The notes under the pieces were generated by a model that was not told the DNA's origin, searched no databases, and worked only from the letters and a program-made list of their open reading frames with translations. The translations under genes were made by a program, and so were the position numbers. A stretch of DNA of 9,724 nt from Micavibrio sp. UBA7689 (GTDB taxonomy: Bacteria > Pseudomonadota > Alphaproteobacteria > Micavibrionales > Micavibrionaceae), in contig DLGR01000023.1 in NCBI GenBank assembly GCA_002482805.1, positions 1 to 9,724 of the forward strand. Direction: 5' to 3'. Of this stretch, positions 1 to 6,767 are shown piece by piece (the stretch's first letter is position 1; each line of letters starts with the position of its first letter).

Positions 1-782
1 AGACGTGAAAATTTTTGTTCCTGTAAAACACGCACGATTTTGCCTTGGGTTTCAAGCGGCATGTCGGCAACCTCATCCAACAATAACGTGCCGCCGTTCG
101 CTTTTTCAAGAACGCCCTGCTTCGTGCCTTTGGAATCCTCGATGCCGAACAATTCCTCATCCAGTTGTTCGGGATTCACGATGGCGCAGTTGAGTGCGAC
201 AAACGGGCCGTCCTTGCGCGGCGACAATCTGTGCAATGTCTTGGCGGCGGTTTCTTTCCCGCTGCCCGATTCACCCGTAAAGAACACGCGGCTGTTCGCG
301 CCCGCAACTTTTTCCAATGCGGTATTGACCGTGTTGATCGCGGGCGATTTGCCGATCATCTCGACAGGCACATCGCGCTTTTCCTTCAGGCTCGCGTTTT
401 CGCGGCGCAGCTGCGCGGTTTCTAGCGCGCGGTCGATCATCAAAAGCAAACGGTCGGATTTAAAAGGCTTCTCGATAAAATCATACGCGCCGATCTTGAT
501 GGCCGCGACGGCGGTTTCAATCGTGCCGTGTCCCGAAATCATGATGACAGGCAAATTCGGCAAATCTTTTTTGACGTTCTTCAAAATCTCGAGACCGTCA
601 TGCTCGCTGCCCTGCAGCCAGATATCCAAAATCATCAAATCGGGAGCTTTGGTTTTGACCTCTTCATAGGCCTTGGTCGAACCATTGGCTTGGCGCGTGG
701 CGAATCCCTCGTCTTCCAGAATGCCTTTGATCAGCTTCCGGATGTCGTTTTCGTCGTCGACGATGAGAATGTCTTTGGCCAT
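1..782 (-). CDS. ntrX: Nitrogen-regulation-type response regulator NtrX (3' end beyond window)
   Basis: Cytoplasmic response regulator, the partner of the NtrY kinase encoded just upstream. The first 260 residues are visible; the rest lies beyond the left edge. A receiver domain covers about residues 4-120, with acidic-pocket residues D9/D10, phospho-acceptor D53 in LMILDIW, S83 in the MISGHG segment and K105 in EKPF. An AAA+ domain of the sigma-54-activator type begins near residue 140, with a Walker A-like GESGSGKE (170-177) and a Walker B LLLDEVADMP (233-242). The sigma-54 contact loop is atypical: where activators carry GAFTGA after ELFG, this protein has IEDSKGTKQG (214-223), shorter and without the motif. 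Whether it activates sigma-54 at all is therefore doubtful. A C-terminal DNA-binding domain is expected but not visible. Start is the ATG at 782, eight bases after the ntrY stop, so the two genes are co-transcribed. NtrX is preferred over NtrC because of the NtrY neighbour and the altered loop. Confidence 0.95.
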   Translation of the reverse strand, partial: MAKDILIVDDENDIRKLIKGILEDEGFATRQANGSTKAYEEVKTKAPDLMILDIWLQGSEHDGLEILKNVKKDLPNLPVIMISGHGTIETAVAAIKIGAYDFIEKPFKSDRLLLMIDRALETAQLRRENASLKEKRDVPVEMIGKSPAINTVNTALEKVAGANSRVFFTGESGSGKETAAKTLHRLSPRKDGPFVALNCAIVNPEQLDEELFGIEDSKGTKQGVLEKANGGTLLLDEVADMPLETQGKIVRVLQEQKFSR

Positions 783-790
783 ATCTTACT

Positions 791-3121
791 CTACGCTGCC
801 TTACTTTTGTTTTGTGTGTCCGCTTCCGGCAAAGGCAAAACGAGGCTTACGCTCGCCCCGCCCAGATCGTTCCAGCCCTTCAGCGATCTTATCCATTCCG
901 GCGCGCCGAGTACAAGCTTTCCGCCATGGTCTTCCATGATTTTTTTGACGATAGCGAGCCCCAAACCCGTGCCGCGTGCCTTATGCGTGACATAAGGATC
1001 GGTAAGGCGCGAAACATCCTCGCCCTTGGGCAATCCCAGACCGGAATCCATGATGCAGATAACGCAATTTTGCTTGGCTTCGTCCAAAGTCATCAAAACG
1101 CGCAAATCCTTCTTGCCGTTCTTCTCGTGAATGGAATCCACCGCGTTCTGAATAAGGTTCGTAAATGCTTGTCTGATCTGTTGCACATCGCACGGGATGG
1201 TTAAATCGCCGCATTCATCAACGATCTCAAAATGGATATCGCTATGAGCCTCTTTTTGTAGGCTCAACGTCTGGCGAATATCGAGCGGCAGGTTTTCTTC
1301 CTTCATCACGGGCTCGGGCATGCGCGCGAAGCTGGAGAACTCATTCACCATGCGGCCGATATCTCCGACATGCTTGATGATCGTGTCGGTCATCTCCGCA
1401 AACGTGTCAGGGTCCGTTTGAATCTCTTTGGTGTATTTGCGCTTCAAACGCTCTGCGGACAATTGAATGGGCGTCAGCGGGTTCTTGATCTCGTGCGCGA
1501 TGCGGCGCGCCACGTCGGCCCAAGCGGATTTGCGCTGCGCGGATTGAAGCTCCGTGATGTCGTCGAATGTAAGAACCGCACCCTTGGTTTCTTCGCCGAT
1601 TTTATCGAGCGCGATGCGCACCAGCAAAGTTCTGCGCGACATATCCTTGGCAAGGAACGGCACTTCCCCTTGCGTAATTTTGGTAACTTTGGTTTTGGCC
1701 TGGTCGATCAACGCCTCGATATCGGGCAAAATTTCCGCGATAGGCATTCCCGTTATTTTTTCGGATGACAAGCCGAACATTTCCGCCGCCGATGTGTTGG
1801 CGAGCGTGATGGTGCCCTTCTCGTCCACACCGACGATGCCGGCGGTAACACCCGCCAGAACCGCTTCGGTAAAACGGCGGCGTTGCTCCAACTGGCGGTT
1901 GGCGCTCATAACCTCGTTGCGCTGTTCTTGAATCTGCGTCGTCATGCGGTTGAACGATTTGGCGAGATAGTCGAACTCGTCGATCTGTTCGCCTTCGGAA
2001 ATGCGCGTCGTCAAGTCTCCCGCCCGCACGCGGTCCGATGCAGTGATCAGCGTACCTATAGGCGTTACCAATTGCCGCGCCAGAATAATCCCGAACCATG
2101 TCGCCGCCAAAAGGAACATGAATGCGACGACAATAAAGATCAGGGTAATGGTTACCATCAATGAGGAATTTTTCTGCGCCAGCATGTCATACGCCGCGCC
2201 GGCTTCCTTGTTTTTGTCGAGTTGTGAAAGAACCACGGGGTCAACCATCCGCCCCACGAACAAATACGCATCCGCATAGTTGTTGAGCTTTACAAGCGCG
2301 CGCACGCGGTCTTCATACTGGCTGGTCATAACGACCACTTCGCCGTCTTTGGCCTGATTCAAAATCAGATCGGGCAAACCCTCGAAGGTCAGCGTGAAGG
2401 TCAGATTGGTACGCGCAAGAATTTTTCCGTTGGAATCGAACATCATCGCTTCGGACAGGTTGCGCATGAAAGATTGCGTCTCCAAAAATCCTTCGAATTC
2501 TTTCGGGCTTTCGTAATAGAGCGCTGATTGGCGATCGAGATCGTTCCCCATGGCAAGGATGTCGGCCTTGATAACATTCTGGTGTTCTTCGAGATAGGAT
2601 TCCGCGACGATCTGCGAACTTTCCACGGCGGTCCTCACCTGGTCGGAAAACCACGCCTGCACACCGAAATGGAAGAAGAAGGTGGAAAAGATCGCCATGA
2701 TAACTGCGGGCGCCGCCGCCATGACGGAAAAAATCACCACAAGGCGCATCTGCAGTTTCGAACCCGCGATATTCTTGCGGCGGCTGGATAGCAGTTTGGC
2801 AAAACGCCGCGCGATGAGTGTGACCAAACCGATCATGATCACGAGGTCGAGATTGAGTAGCCAGATAACAGTGTTGGGGTCGTTCCCGAACGGTGGCGTT
2901 TCCGACAACGCGAAATATGTCGCGACGCCCGAAGCTATAATCCCCGCGATGAGGAGGAGCGCGAGCTTTCCGCTCCAACCGCGACGGAAGAAAATCCGCC
3001 CTACTTTACCGACGGATGAATTGCGCCCCACGGTCGCCCGTTCCAACGCTTTCCAAAGGCTGATGCCGCCCGCGGGGCGTTTCAACGTTTCTTCGGGCGG
3101 TTGCGTGGGGGTGGAAAGCAT
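791..3121 (-). CDS. ntrY: Membrane sensor histidine kinase NtrY
   Basis: Inner-membrane histidine kinase of 776 aa that would phosphorylate NtrX, encoded immediately downstream. Three hydrophobic segments lie near the N-terminus (about 52-72, 84-104, 126-152). An extracytoplasmic sensor region follows (about 155-318), then a fourth membrane segment (321-347). Next come a HAMP linker (about 348-400, with VTPIGTLITASDRVRAGDL), a PAS domain (about 415-525), and the dimerisation/phospho-acceptor box IAHEIKNPLTP with H543. The ATPase domain has an N-box with N655/N659, a G1 box MDSGLGLP (691-698) and a G2 box GTGLGLAIVKK (717-727). The four-helix plus HAMP plus PAS architecture and the length are those of NtrY; NtrB is soluble and shorter. 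The start is the ATG at 3121. It has no Shine-Dalgarno sequence; the upstream bases are AT-only, with a TATAAT two bases away, so a leaderless or short-leader message, or a later start, is possible. No ntrBC pair is in view. Confidence 0.97.
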   Translation of the reverse strand: MLSTPTQPPEETLKRPAGGISLWKALERATVGRNSSVGKVGRIFFRRGWSGKLALLLIAGIIASGVATYFALSETPPFGNDPNTVIWLLNLDLVIMIGLVTLIARRFAKLLSSRRKNIAGSKLQMRLVVIFSVMAAAPAVIMAIFSTFFFHFGVQAWFSDQVRTAVESSQIVAESYLEEHQNVIKADILAMGNDLDRQSALYYESPKEFEGFLETQSFMRNLSEAMMFDSNGKILARTNLTFTLTFEGLPDLILNQAKDGEVVVMTSQYEDRVRALVKLNNYADAYLFVGRMVDPVVLSQLDKNKEAGAAYDMLAQKNSSLMVTITLIFIVVAFMFLLAATWFGIILARQLVTPIGTLITASDRVRAGDLTTRISEGEQIDEFDYLAKSFNRMTTQIQEQRNEVMSANRQLEQRRRFTEAVLAGVTAGIVGVDEKGTITLANTSAAEMFGLSSEKITGMPIAEILPDIEALIDQAKTKVTKITQGEVPFLAKDMSRRTLLVRIALDKIGEETKGAVLTFDDITELQSAQRKSAWADVARRIAHEIKNPLTPIQLSAERLKRKYTKEIQTDPDTFAEMTDTIIKHVGDIGRMVNEFSSFARMPEPVMKEENLPLDIRQTLSLQKEAHSDIHFEIVDECGDLTIPCDVQQIRQAFTNLIQNAVDSIHEKNGKKDLRVLMTLDEAKQNCVICIMDSGLGLPKGEDVSRLTDPYVTHKARGTGLGLAIVKKIMEDHGGKLVLGAPEWIRSLKGWNDLGGASVSLVLPLPEADTQNKSKAA

Positions 3122-3122
3122 T

Positions 3123-3200
3123 ATTATATTATGTCTATATTGACCTTTTAACGATTAAAGACTATCCAATTTCTTAACTTAAAAGGCAAGTAAATTGAAT
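3123..3200. promoter_or_regulatory. AT-rich divergent promoter region between ntrYX and ispDF
   Basis: Non-coding space between the divergent ntrY and ispDF starts, strongly AT-rich compared with the genes on both sides. On the plus strand TTGACC (3140-3145) and TATCCA (3163-3168), 17 bases apart, could be a sigma-70-type promoter for ispDF, although the -10 match is poor. On the minus strand a TATAAT (3128-3123) sits two bases before the ntrY ATG with no good -35 box. An imperfect dyad CTTTTAACGATTAAAG (3145-3160) lies in the spacer of the plus-strand promoter candidate. AAGG at 3183-3186 is the likely ispDF ribosome site. All of this comes from reading by eye. Confidence 0.4.
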
Positions 3201-4367
3201 ATGTCAAAAGAAGCCCAAATACCCTTTCACGTACTCATCCCTGCGGCCGGATCGGGCACACGCACGGGCGCGGGAATTCCCAAACAATACAAGAAAGTAG
3301 CAGGCAAAGCTCTGCTCCGTCACACCATCGAAAAATTCGTATCCATTCAAGGTTTGAAGACTTTGCGCGTGATTATCGATCCCTCGCACATCCTTTTGTA
3401 CAAGGAAGCGGTCGAAGGATTGGATCTTCCGCCCCCCGTCATGGGCGCGGCGACGCGCAAACAAAGCGTCTATAACGGCATCGCTTCTTTCAAGGCGAAC
3501 GAACAGGACGATCTGGTTTTGATTCACGATGCCGCGCGTCCGTTCGTCTCGGAAGATTCCATCAAAACACTTTTGACCGAAATGCAAAAATCTCCTGCTG
3601 CCACTTTGGCCGCGCCTGTGGCCGACACGCTGGTCGATGCGGAATATAAAGTGGTTGATCGCGATACCGTGAATGCCGTGCAGACGCCGCAGGCTTTCAA
3701 GATATCCCTGCTCAAACGCGCCCACGAACAATTCCGCAATGATGACAAGTTCACGGATGACGCGGGCCTCGTCGCCGCTATAGGCGAACCCATCACACTC
3801 GTCGCAGGCAGCCGCGAAAACTTCAAAGTCACGACCGCCGAAGATATGGTTATGGCCGAAAAGATTTTGACCGCATCACGCGAAACCCGCACGGGGTTCG
3901 GTTATGACGTTCACGCGTTCGATCCCACACCTGCGGAAAAAATCCGTTTGGGTGGCATAGACATTCCCTATTCCAAAAAACTGCTCGGCCATTCCGATGC
4001 GGATGTTATTTTACATGCGCTCACCGATGCGCTTCTCGGATGCATTGGCGAAGGCGATATCGGGCAAATTTTCCCGCCCTCCGATCAAAAATGGAAAAAC
4101 GCCGACAGCGCGATATTCATCACCGAGGCGGTAAAGCGCGTGAAGGCGAAGGACGGACAAATCATCCACGCCGATATAACGCTGATCGCGGAAGAACCGA
4201 AAATCGGCCCGCACCGCGAAAAAATGATCGCACGCATCGCGGAATTGCTAGGCATAGCGCCAAACCGCGTGGGATTGAAGGCCACAACCTCGGAAGGGCT
4301 TGGTTTTACAGGCCGCAAAGAGGGTATGGTTGCACAGGCCGTGGCCTCTGTTACACTTCCTGTATGA
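3201..4367 (+). CDS. ispDF: Bifunctional IspD/IspF enzyme of the non-mevalonate isoprenoid pathway
   Basis: Fusion of 2-C-methyl-D-erythritol 4-phosphate cytidylyltransferase (IspD) and 2-C-methyl-D-erythritol 2,4-cyclodiphosphate synthase (IspF), two cytoplasmic steps of the MEP pathway. Counting from the ATG at 3201 (388 aa), the IspD half is about 1-225. It has the nucleotide-binding loop LIPAAGSGTRTGAGIPKQY (12-30), HDAARPF (109-115) and AVQTPQAF (159-166). The IspF half is about 230-388, with metal-ligand D236 and H238 in GYDVHAFDP, GHSDADV (263-269), H272 in the LHALTDALLG stretch, and the C-terminal ATTSEGLGFTGRKEG. All catalytic landmarks of both halves are present. The start is uncertain by two codons: a TTG at 3195 is in frame and better spaced from AAGG (3183-3186) than the ATG at 3201, but ATG is the usual choice. 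It is first of an ispDF-pgpA-pncC operon; its stop overlaps the pgpA start (ATGA). The fused enzyme is typical of Alphaproteobacteria and some Epsilonproteobacteria. Confidence 0.98.
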   Translation: MSKEAQIPFHVLIPAAGSGTRTGAGIPKQYKKVAGKALLRHTIEKFVSIQGLKTLRVIIDPSHILLYKEAVEGLDLPPPVMGAATRKQSVYNGIASFKANEQDDLVLIHDAARPFVSEDSIKTLLTEMQKSPAATLAAPVADTLVDAEYKVVDRDTVNAVQTPQAFKISLLKRAHEQFRNDDKFTDDAGLVAAIGEPITLVAGSRENFKVTTAEDMVMAEKILTASRETRTGFGYDVHAFDPTPAEKIRLGGIDIPYSKKLLGHSDADVILHALTDALLGCIGEGDIGQIFPPSDQKWKNADSAIFITEAVKRVKAKDGQIIHADITLIAEEPKIGPHREKMIARIAELLGIAPNRVGLKATTSEGLGFTGRKEGMVAQAVASVTLPV

Positions 4368-4873
4368 ATTTGTTCCAACTGCCCGATCCTGAATTTCTAA
4401 AGAAACTGGATTTTAAAAATCCTGCCACATGGGTGGCGACATGGTTCGGCTGCGGCTTGATGCGCCCTGCCCCCGGAACATGGGGAACGCTCGGCGGACT
4501 TCCTATTGGGCTCATCCTTCTCACACTCGGCGGGCAACCGGCCTTGGCTGCGGGGATTTTCCTCGTGTTCATCATGGGTATGTGGTCCGCGAAACAATTC
4601 GCGGCGATGACGGGAACCCATGATCATGGCATGATCGTTATCGATGAAGTCGCAGGCATATGGATCACGCTGCTTGCTTGCTCGCTGGCGCCCATATCCA
4701 TCGTTATCGCGTTTGTGCTGTTCCGCATGTTTGATATTTTAAAACCATGGCCCATTTCATGGCTCGACAAAAATGTGAAAGGCGCATTGGGAGTCATGGC
4801 CGATGACGTGGCCGCAGGCATCGCCGCCGCACTTTGTTTATGGGGGATACAAACCTATGCACTCGCTGGTTGA
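4364..4873 (+). CDS. pgpA: Phosphatidylglycerophosphatase A
   Basis: Inner-membrane phosphatase of 169 aa that removes the phosphate from phosphatidylglycerophosphate to give phosphatidylglycerol, the last step of that lipid's synthesis. Family landmarks are FGCGLMRPAPGTWGT (28-42), the HDHGMIVIDEVAG block (86-98), FRMFDILKPWP (120-130) and ADDVAAG (146-152). The acidic residues D94/E95, D124 and D147/D148 fit the metal-dependent active site of the family. Hydrophobic helices lie at about 44-73, 97-120 and 149-166. The start ATG at 4364 overlaps the ispDF stop by four bases (ATGA) and has no obvious ribosome site of its own, so translation is probably coupled to ispDF. The next gene, pncC, starts within the last codons. 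The length is normal for the family. Confidence 0.94.
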   Translation: MNLFQLPDPEFLKKLDFKNPATWVATWFGCGLMRPAPGTWGTLGGLPIGLILLTLGGQPALAAGIFLVFIMGMWSAKQFAAMTGTHDHGMIVIDEVAGIWITLLACSLAPISIVIAFVLFRMFDILKPWPISWLDKNVKGALGVMADDVAAGIAAALCLWGIQTYALAG

Positions 4874-5336
4874 AGAATTATCGTTGCTCCTCACGGATAA
4901 AAATCTCCGCCTTGTCTCGGCGGAATCCTGCACGGGTGGATTGATCGCCGCCGCGATGACCGACAGATCGGGCTCAAGCGCCATCTTCGAACGCGGCTAC
5001 ATCACCTATTCCAACGAATCCAAAATCGAAGAACTGGGCGTAAAATCCGAAACCATCGAAACCCATGGGGCGGTTTCCGAACAAACAGCCGCTGAAATGG
5101 CCGTTGGCGCATTGAAAAACTCCCACGCCGATATCGCGGTGTCTGTAACGGGTATTGCGGGGCCGAACGGCGGCACCAAAGAAAAACCCGTCGGGCTTGT
5201 TTATATCGGCATCGCGCTTCAAAACAAAGAACCCCAAGTGTGGAAGAACAATTTTGATGGCGACAGAACGTCTATCCGCCAGGCGACCGTGGAAAAGGCG
5301 CTGGAACTGCTCATCGAAAAACTGGGAAGCGTTTAG
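4857..5336 (+). CDS. pncC: Nicotinamide-nucleotide amidohydrolase PncC (stand-alone CinA C-terminal domain)
   Basis: Cytoplasmic amidase of 159 aa, matching the C-terminal CinA domain, which converts nicotinamide mononucleotide to nicotinate mononucleotide in pyridine-nucleotide recycling. Landmarks are AESCTGGLIAA (22-32, with the conserved SCTGG), GYITYSNESK (47-56), SVTGIAGPNGGTKEKPVG (96-113) and GDRTSIRQATV (135-145). The N-terminal MoCF-like domain of full-length CinA is absent, as in many proteobacteria, so competence-type naming would be misleading. The ATG at 4857 lies inside the end of pgpA (17-base overlap), preceded by a GGGGGA purine run at 4843-4848; the longer in-frame extension upstream runs antisense to no domain and is not credible. 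Its stop codon overlaps the stop of the convergent 106-aa gene by four bases. Confidence 0.95.
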   Translation: MHSLVEELSLLLTDKNLRLVSAESCTGGLIAAAMTDRSGSSAIFERGYITYSNESKIEELGVKSETIETHGAVSEQTAAEMAVGALKNSHADIAVSVTGIAGPNGGTKEKPVGLVYIGIALQNKEPQVWKNNFDGDRTSIRQATVEKALELLIEKLGSV

Positions 5337-5653
5337 GCCGCGCGTGGCCGTATCATCCATTCAAAGCCGGAACACCGCCCCACTTTTTTAACAGGCAGTT
5401 CCGTACCAAGAGCTTTGATCGCGTCTGCCGCCGTGGTGAAATCTTTGAGAACGGGATGTTGCTTGATAATTTCGGGAGCAACCTTTTCACGAATAATTTG
5501 CCCTTGCTGGCGATCCCAATAATGAATACTCGGAAAAAGATGCTTGATAACAGGATTAAAACTTTCGGGTACGACGCCTTCGGTTTTTCCGGCAGCCATC
5601 GCAAACAAAACCCCTGTTTGAAATCTGCGGGTATTTCGGTTTAATCCGACCAT
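5333..5653 (-). CDS. Small hypothetical protein, 106 aa
   Basis: I do not recognise this protein. It is predicted soluble: no signal peptide or clear membrane helix, one cysteine (C94), a basic N-terminus (NRNTRRF), an aromatic patch PSIHYWDRQQG (41-51), and a probably helical middle ending near residue 82. Support for its being real: the ATG at 5653 has a GAGG ribosome site five bases upstream, a good sigma-70-like promoter lies at 5706-5677, and the reading frame fills the whole gap between pncC and coq10. The plus-strand alternatives in this stretch have no such signals. It converges with pncC, the two stops overlapping by four bases. The predicted promoter suggests it can be transcribed apart from the lpd-lipA run, although read-through from coq10 (50 bases upstream) is also possible. 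Confidence 0.6.
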   Translation of the reverse strand: MVGLNRNTRRFQTGVLFAMAAGKTEGVVPESFNPVIKHLFPSIHYWDRQQGQIIREKVAPEIIKQHPVLKDFTTAADAIKALGTELPVKKVGRCSGFEWMIRPRAA

Positions 5654-5663
5654 CGAAGCCTCG

Positions 5664-5678
5664 CTTTCTTATAGAAAG
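5664..5678. promoter_or_regulatory. Perfect palindrome at predicted transcription start of the 106-aa gene
   Basis: CTTTCT-TAT-AGAAAG is a perfect 6+3+6 inverted repeat. It abuts the predicted -10 box (5682-5677) on the downstream side and precedes the GAGG ribosome site of the 106-aa gene. The position suits a repressor operator. It could also be a weak hairpin at the start of the message. No T-tract follows, so it is not a convincing terminator. Confidence 0.35.
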
Positions 5679-5706
5679 TATATGGAGGGCTTTTCGTTGA
5701 GGTCAA
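5677..5706 (-). promoter_or_regulatory. Sigma-70-like promoter for the 106-aa gene
   Basis: Reading the minus strand, TTGACC (5706-5701) and TATACT (5682-5677) are 18 bases apart. Each differs from consensus at one position. The -35 box overlaps the coq10 stop codon, so the promoter begins exactly where the upstream gene ends. The predicted start is near 5670, about 17 bases before the ATG at 5653. This is the best promoter match I found in the window. Confidence 0.5.
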
Positions 5707-6152
5707 CCGTACAATTGTTGTGCACGTGCTTCGAAGGCACCCACCATGCGCTTTACCACTTCGTTAAAGAACATGTTGGCCAGCGTTTGCAGTGCAACAT
5801 TCGAAAATTCGAACTCCACCGAAAAATCGATCAGGCACGACCCGTCCGGCTGACGTATAAATTTCCAGTGATTGCGCAAATTCTTCAGCGGTCCCTTGAG
5901 ATATTCGATATGGATGCTGCCACTCTGATCATTAAACGGCCTTTCCAGCACAACCTTCGAAGAGAACCTCTCGCGGAACAATTTGTAGCCTACGATCAAA
6001 TCGGCATAAAAAACGGAATCGCTTTCGCGGCGGTTGATGCGCGACGCGATGCACCACGGCGCGAATTCCTGATACCGCGCGACATCGGCGACCAACTCGA
6101 ACATCTGTTCGGGCGTGTAAGGAAGGTGTTTTTGTTCGATGTGACGGAGCAT
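5703..6152 (-). CDS. Coq10/RatA-like START-domain (polyketide cyclase/dehydrase superfamily) protein
   Basis: Single START/SRPBCC domain protein of 149 aa. Landmarks are VADVARYQEFAPWC (21-34), the GPLKNLRNHWKF segment (87-98) and the C-terminal helix with MVGAFEARAQQLYG (136-149). In mitochondria the Coq10 relatives bind ubiquinone and support respiratory electron transfer; the E. coli relative is RatA, described as a ribosome-associating toxin. The setting here, downstream of lpd and lipA, fits the ubiquinone/respiration role better, but the sequence alone does not settle it. The ATG at 6152 follows the stop of the 202-aa gene by six bases, so it is last or next to last in the lpd-lipA run. 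Length is normal for the family. No cognate antitoxin-like gene is visible. Confidence 0.92.
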   Translation of the reverse strand: MLRHIEQKHLPYTPEQMFELVADVARYQEFAPWCIASRINRRESDSVFYADLIVGYKLFRERFSSKVVLERPFNDQSGSIHIEYLKGPLKNLRNHWKFIRQPDGSCLIDFSVEFEFSNVALQTLANMFFNEVVKRMVGAFEARAQQLYG

Positions 6153-6158
6153 TCTGCT

Positions 6159-6767
6159 CTAATTAACTCTGGGCTGGGATTCTGGTTTGGGGAACGCGCT
6201 ATCAAGCCCGGGTGCGCCGCTCGTAAAAACGGACACAATCATCGCGGCGAAAATCCATCCGTTGATTTTTTCCAGAACCGGCGGTTCGGCGTCTATGTAC
6301 AAACCTTTTTCCGCCAAAAGTGCGAGGGTGGCCGGCTGATCCATGTTCAGAGCTTTAACCAGAGGATGGGGTTGGTAATCCAGATGCGCCCTAAAATCGG
6401 CATGCGTAACGGAAAGATCGCAATGAATTTTACCCTCGGCATCGGTCCCAACAAAACGGAATGATTTTTCTGTTTTGTTGCCGATGATGGTCAGATGAAG
6501 CTTAACTTTGGCTTCTTCTTCATCGCTCAATTCATCATCACCCTTCAAAATAACACGGACGGTTTCATCCGGGAAATCTATGGAATATCTTTCCGTGCTG
6601 CGCGCGCTGGCGTCATAGGCCTTTTTAAACCTTGCATCATCCGCCGTTTTATCGCGGTTCGGGCCCTCTTTGATCACGCTGTGCGCGACTTCGGCCACTC
6701 CGTTATAAAACATAATGCTTTTTACGAGATCGGGATCGGTTGTGTTAACGGAAAGAAGAAGGCCCAT
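6159..6767 (-). CDS. Hypothetical protein between lipA and coq10-like gene, 202 aa
   Basis: I do not recognise this protein. The N-terminus is not a signal peptide. The middle (about 60-130) alternates short hydrophobic strands with charged turns, including an acidic stretch DDELSDEEE (77-85), and looks like a beta-rich domain. After a linker, INGWIFAAMIVSVFTSG (168-184) is a hydrophobic segment long enough for one membrane pass or a buried helix, followed by a proline-containing polar tail. If it is a membrane segment, the protein is tail-anchored with its bulk in the cytoplasm. The ATG at 6767 directly follows the lipA TAA stop with no intervening base, so translation is very probably coupled to lipA. 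The coq10-like gene starts six bases after its stop. A role linked to lipoylation or quinones would be inference from position only. Confidence 0.78.
   Translation of the reverse strand: MGLLLSVNTTDPDLVKSIMFYNGVAEVAHSVIKEGPNRDKTADDARFKKAYDASARSTERYSIDFPDETVRVILKGDDELSDEEEAKVKLHLTIIGNKTEKSFRFVGTDAEGKIHCDLSVTHADFRAHLDYQPHPLVKALNMDQPATLALLAEKGLYIDAEPPVLEKINGWIFAAMIVSVFTSGAPGLDSAFPKPESQPRVN

Noticed and set aside
40..669. Long plus-strand open frame (209 aa)
   Set aside because: It is antisense to ntrX, whose receiver and AAA+ motifs are unmistakable; the plus frame is serine/proline-rich with no domain.
4857..5336. Truncated CinA (missing N-terminal domain) as a pseudogene
   Set aside because: Stand-alone C-terminal PncC proteins are common and functional, and all expected motifs are intact here.
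5336..5350. GGCC-GCGCGT-GGCC inverted repeat as terminator for pncC
   Set aside because: The stem is only four base pairs and no T-tract follows on either strand; it also lies inside the 3' coding end of the 106-aa gene.
5703..6152. RatA toxin of a toxin-antitoxin pair
   Set aside because: No small antitoxin-like partner is adjacent, and the lpd/lipA setting fits the Coq10-type role; the START domain alone does not prove toxicity.
5682..6464. Plus-strand open frame of 260 aa
   Set aside because: It lies opposite the coq10-like gene and part of the 202-aa gene, has no domain signature, and is a shadow of minus-strand codon usage.
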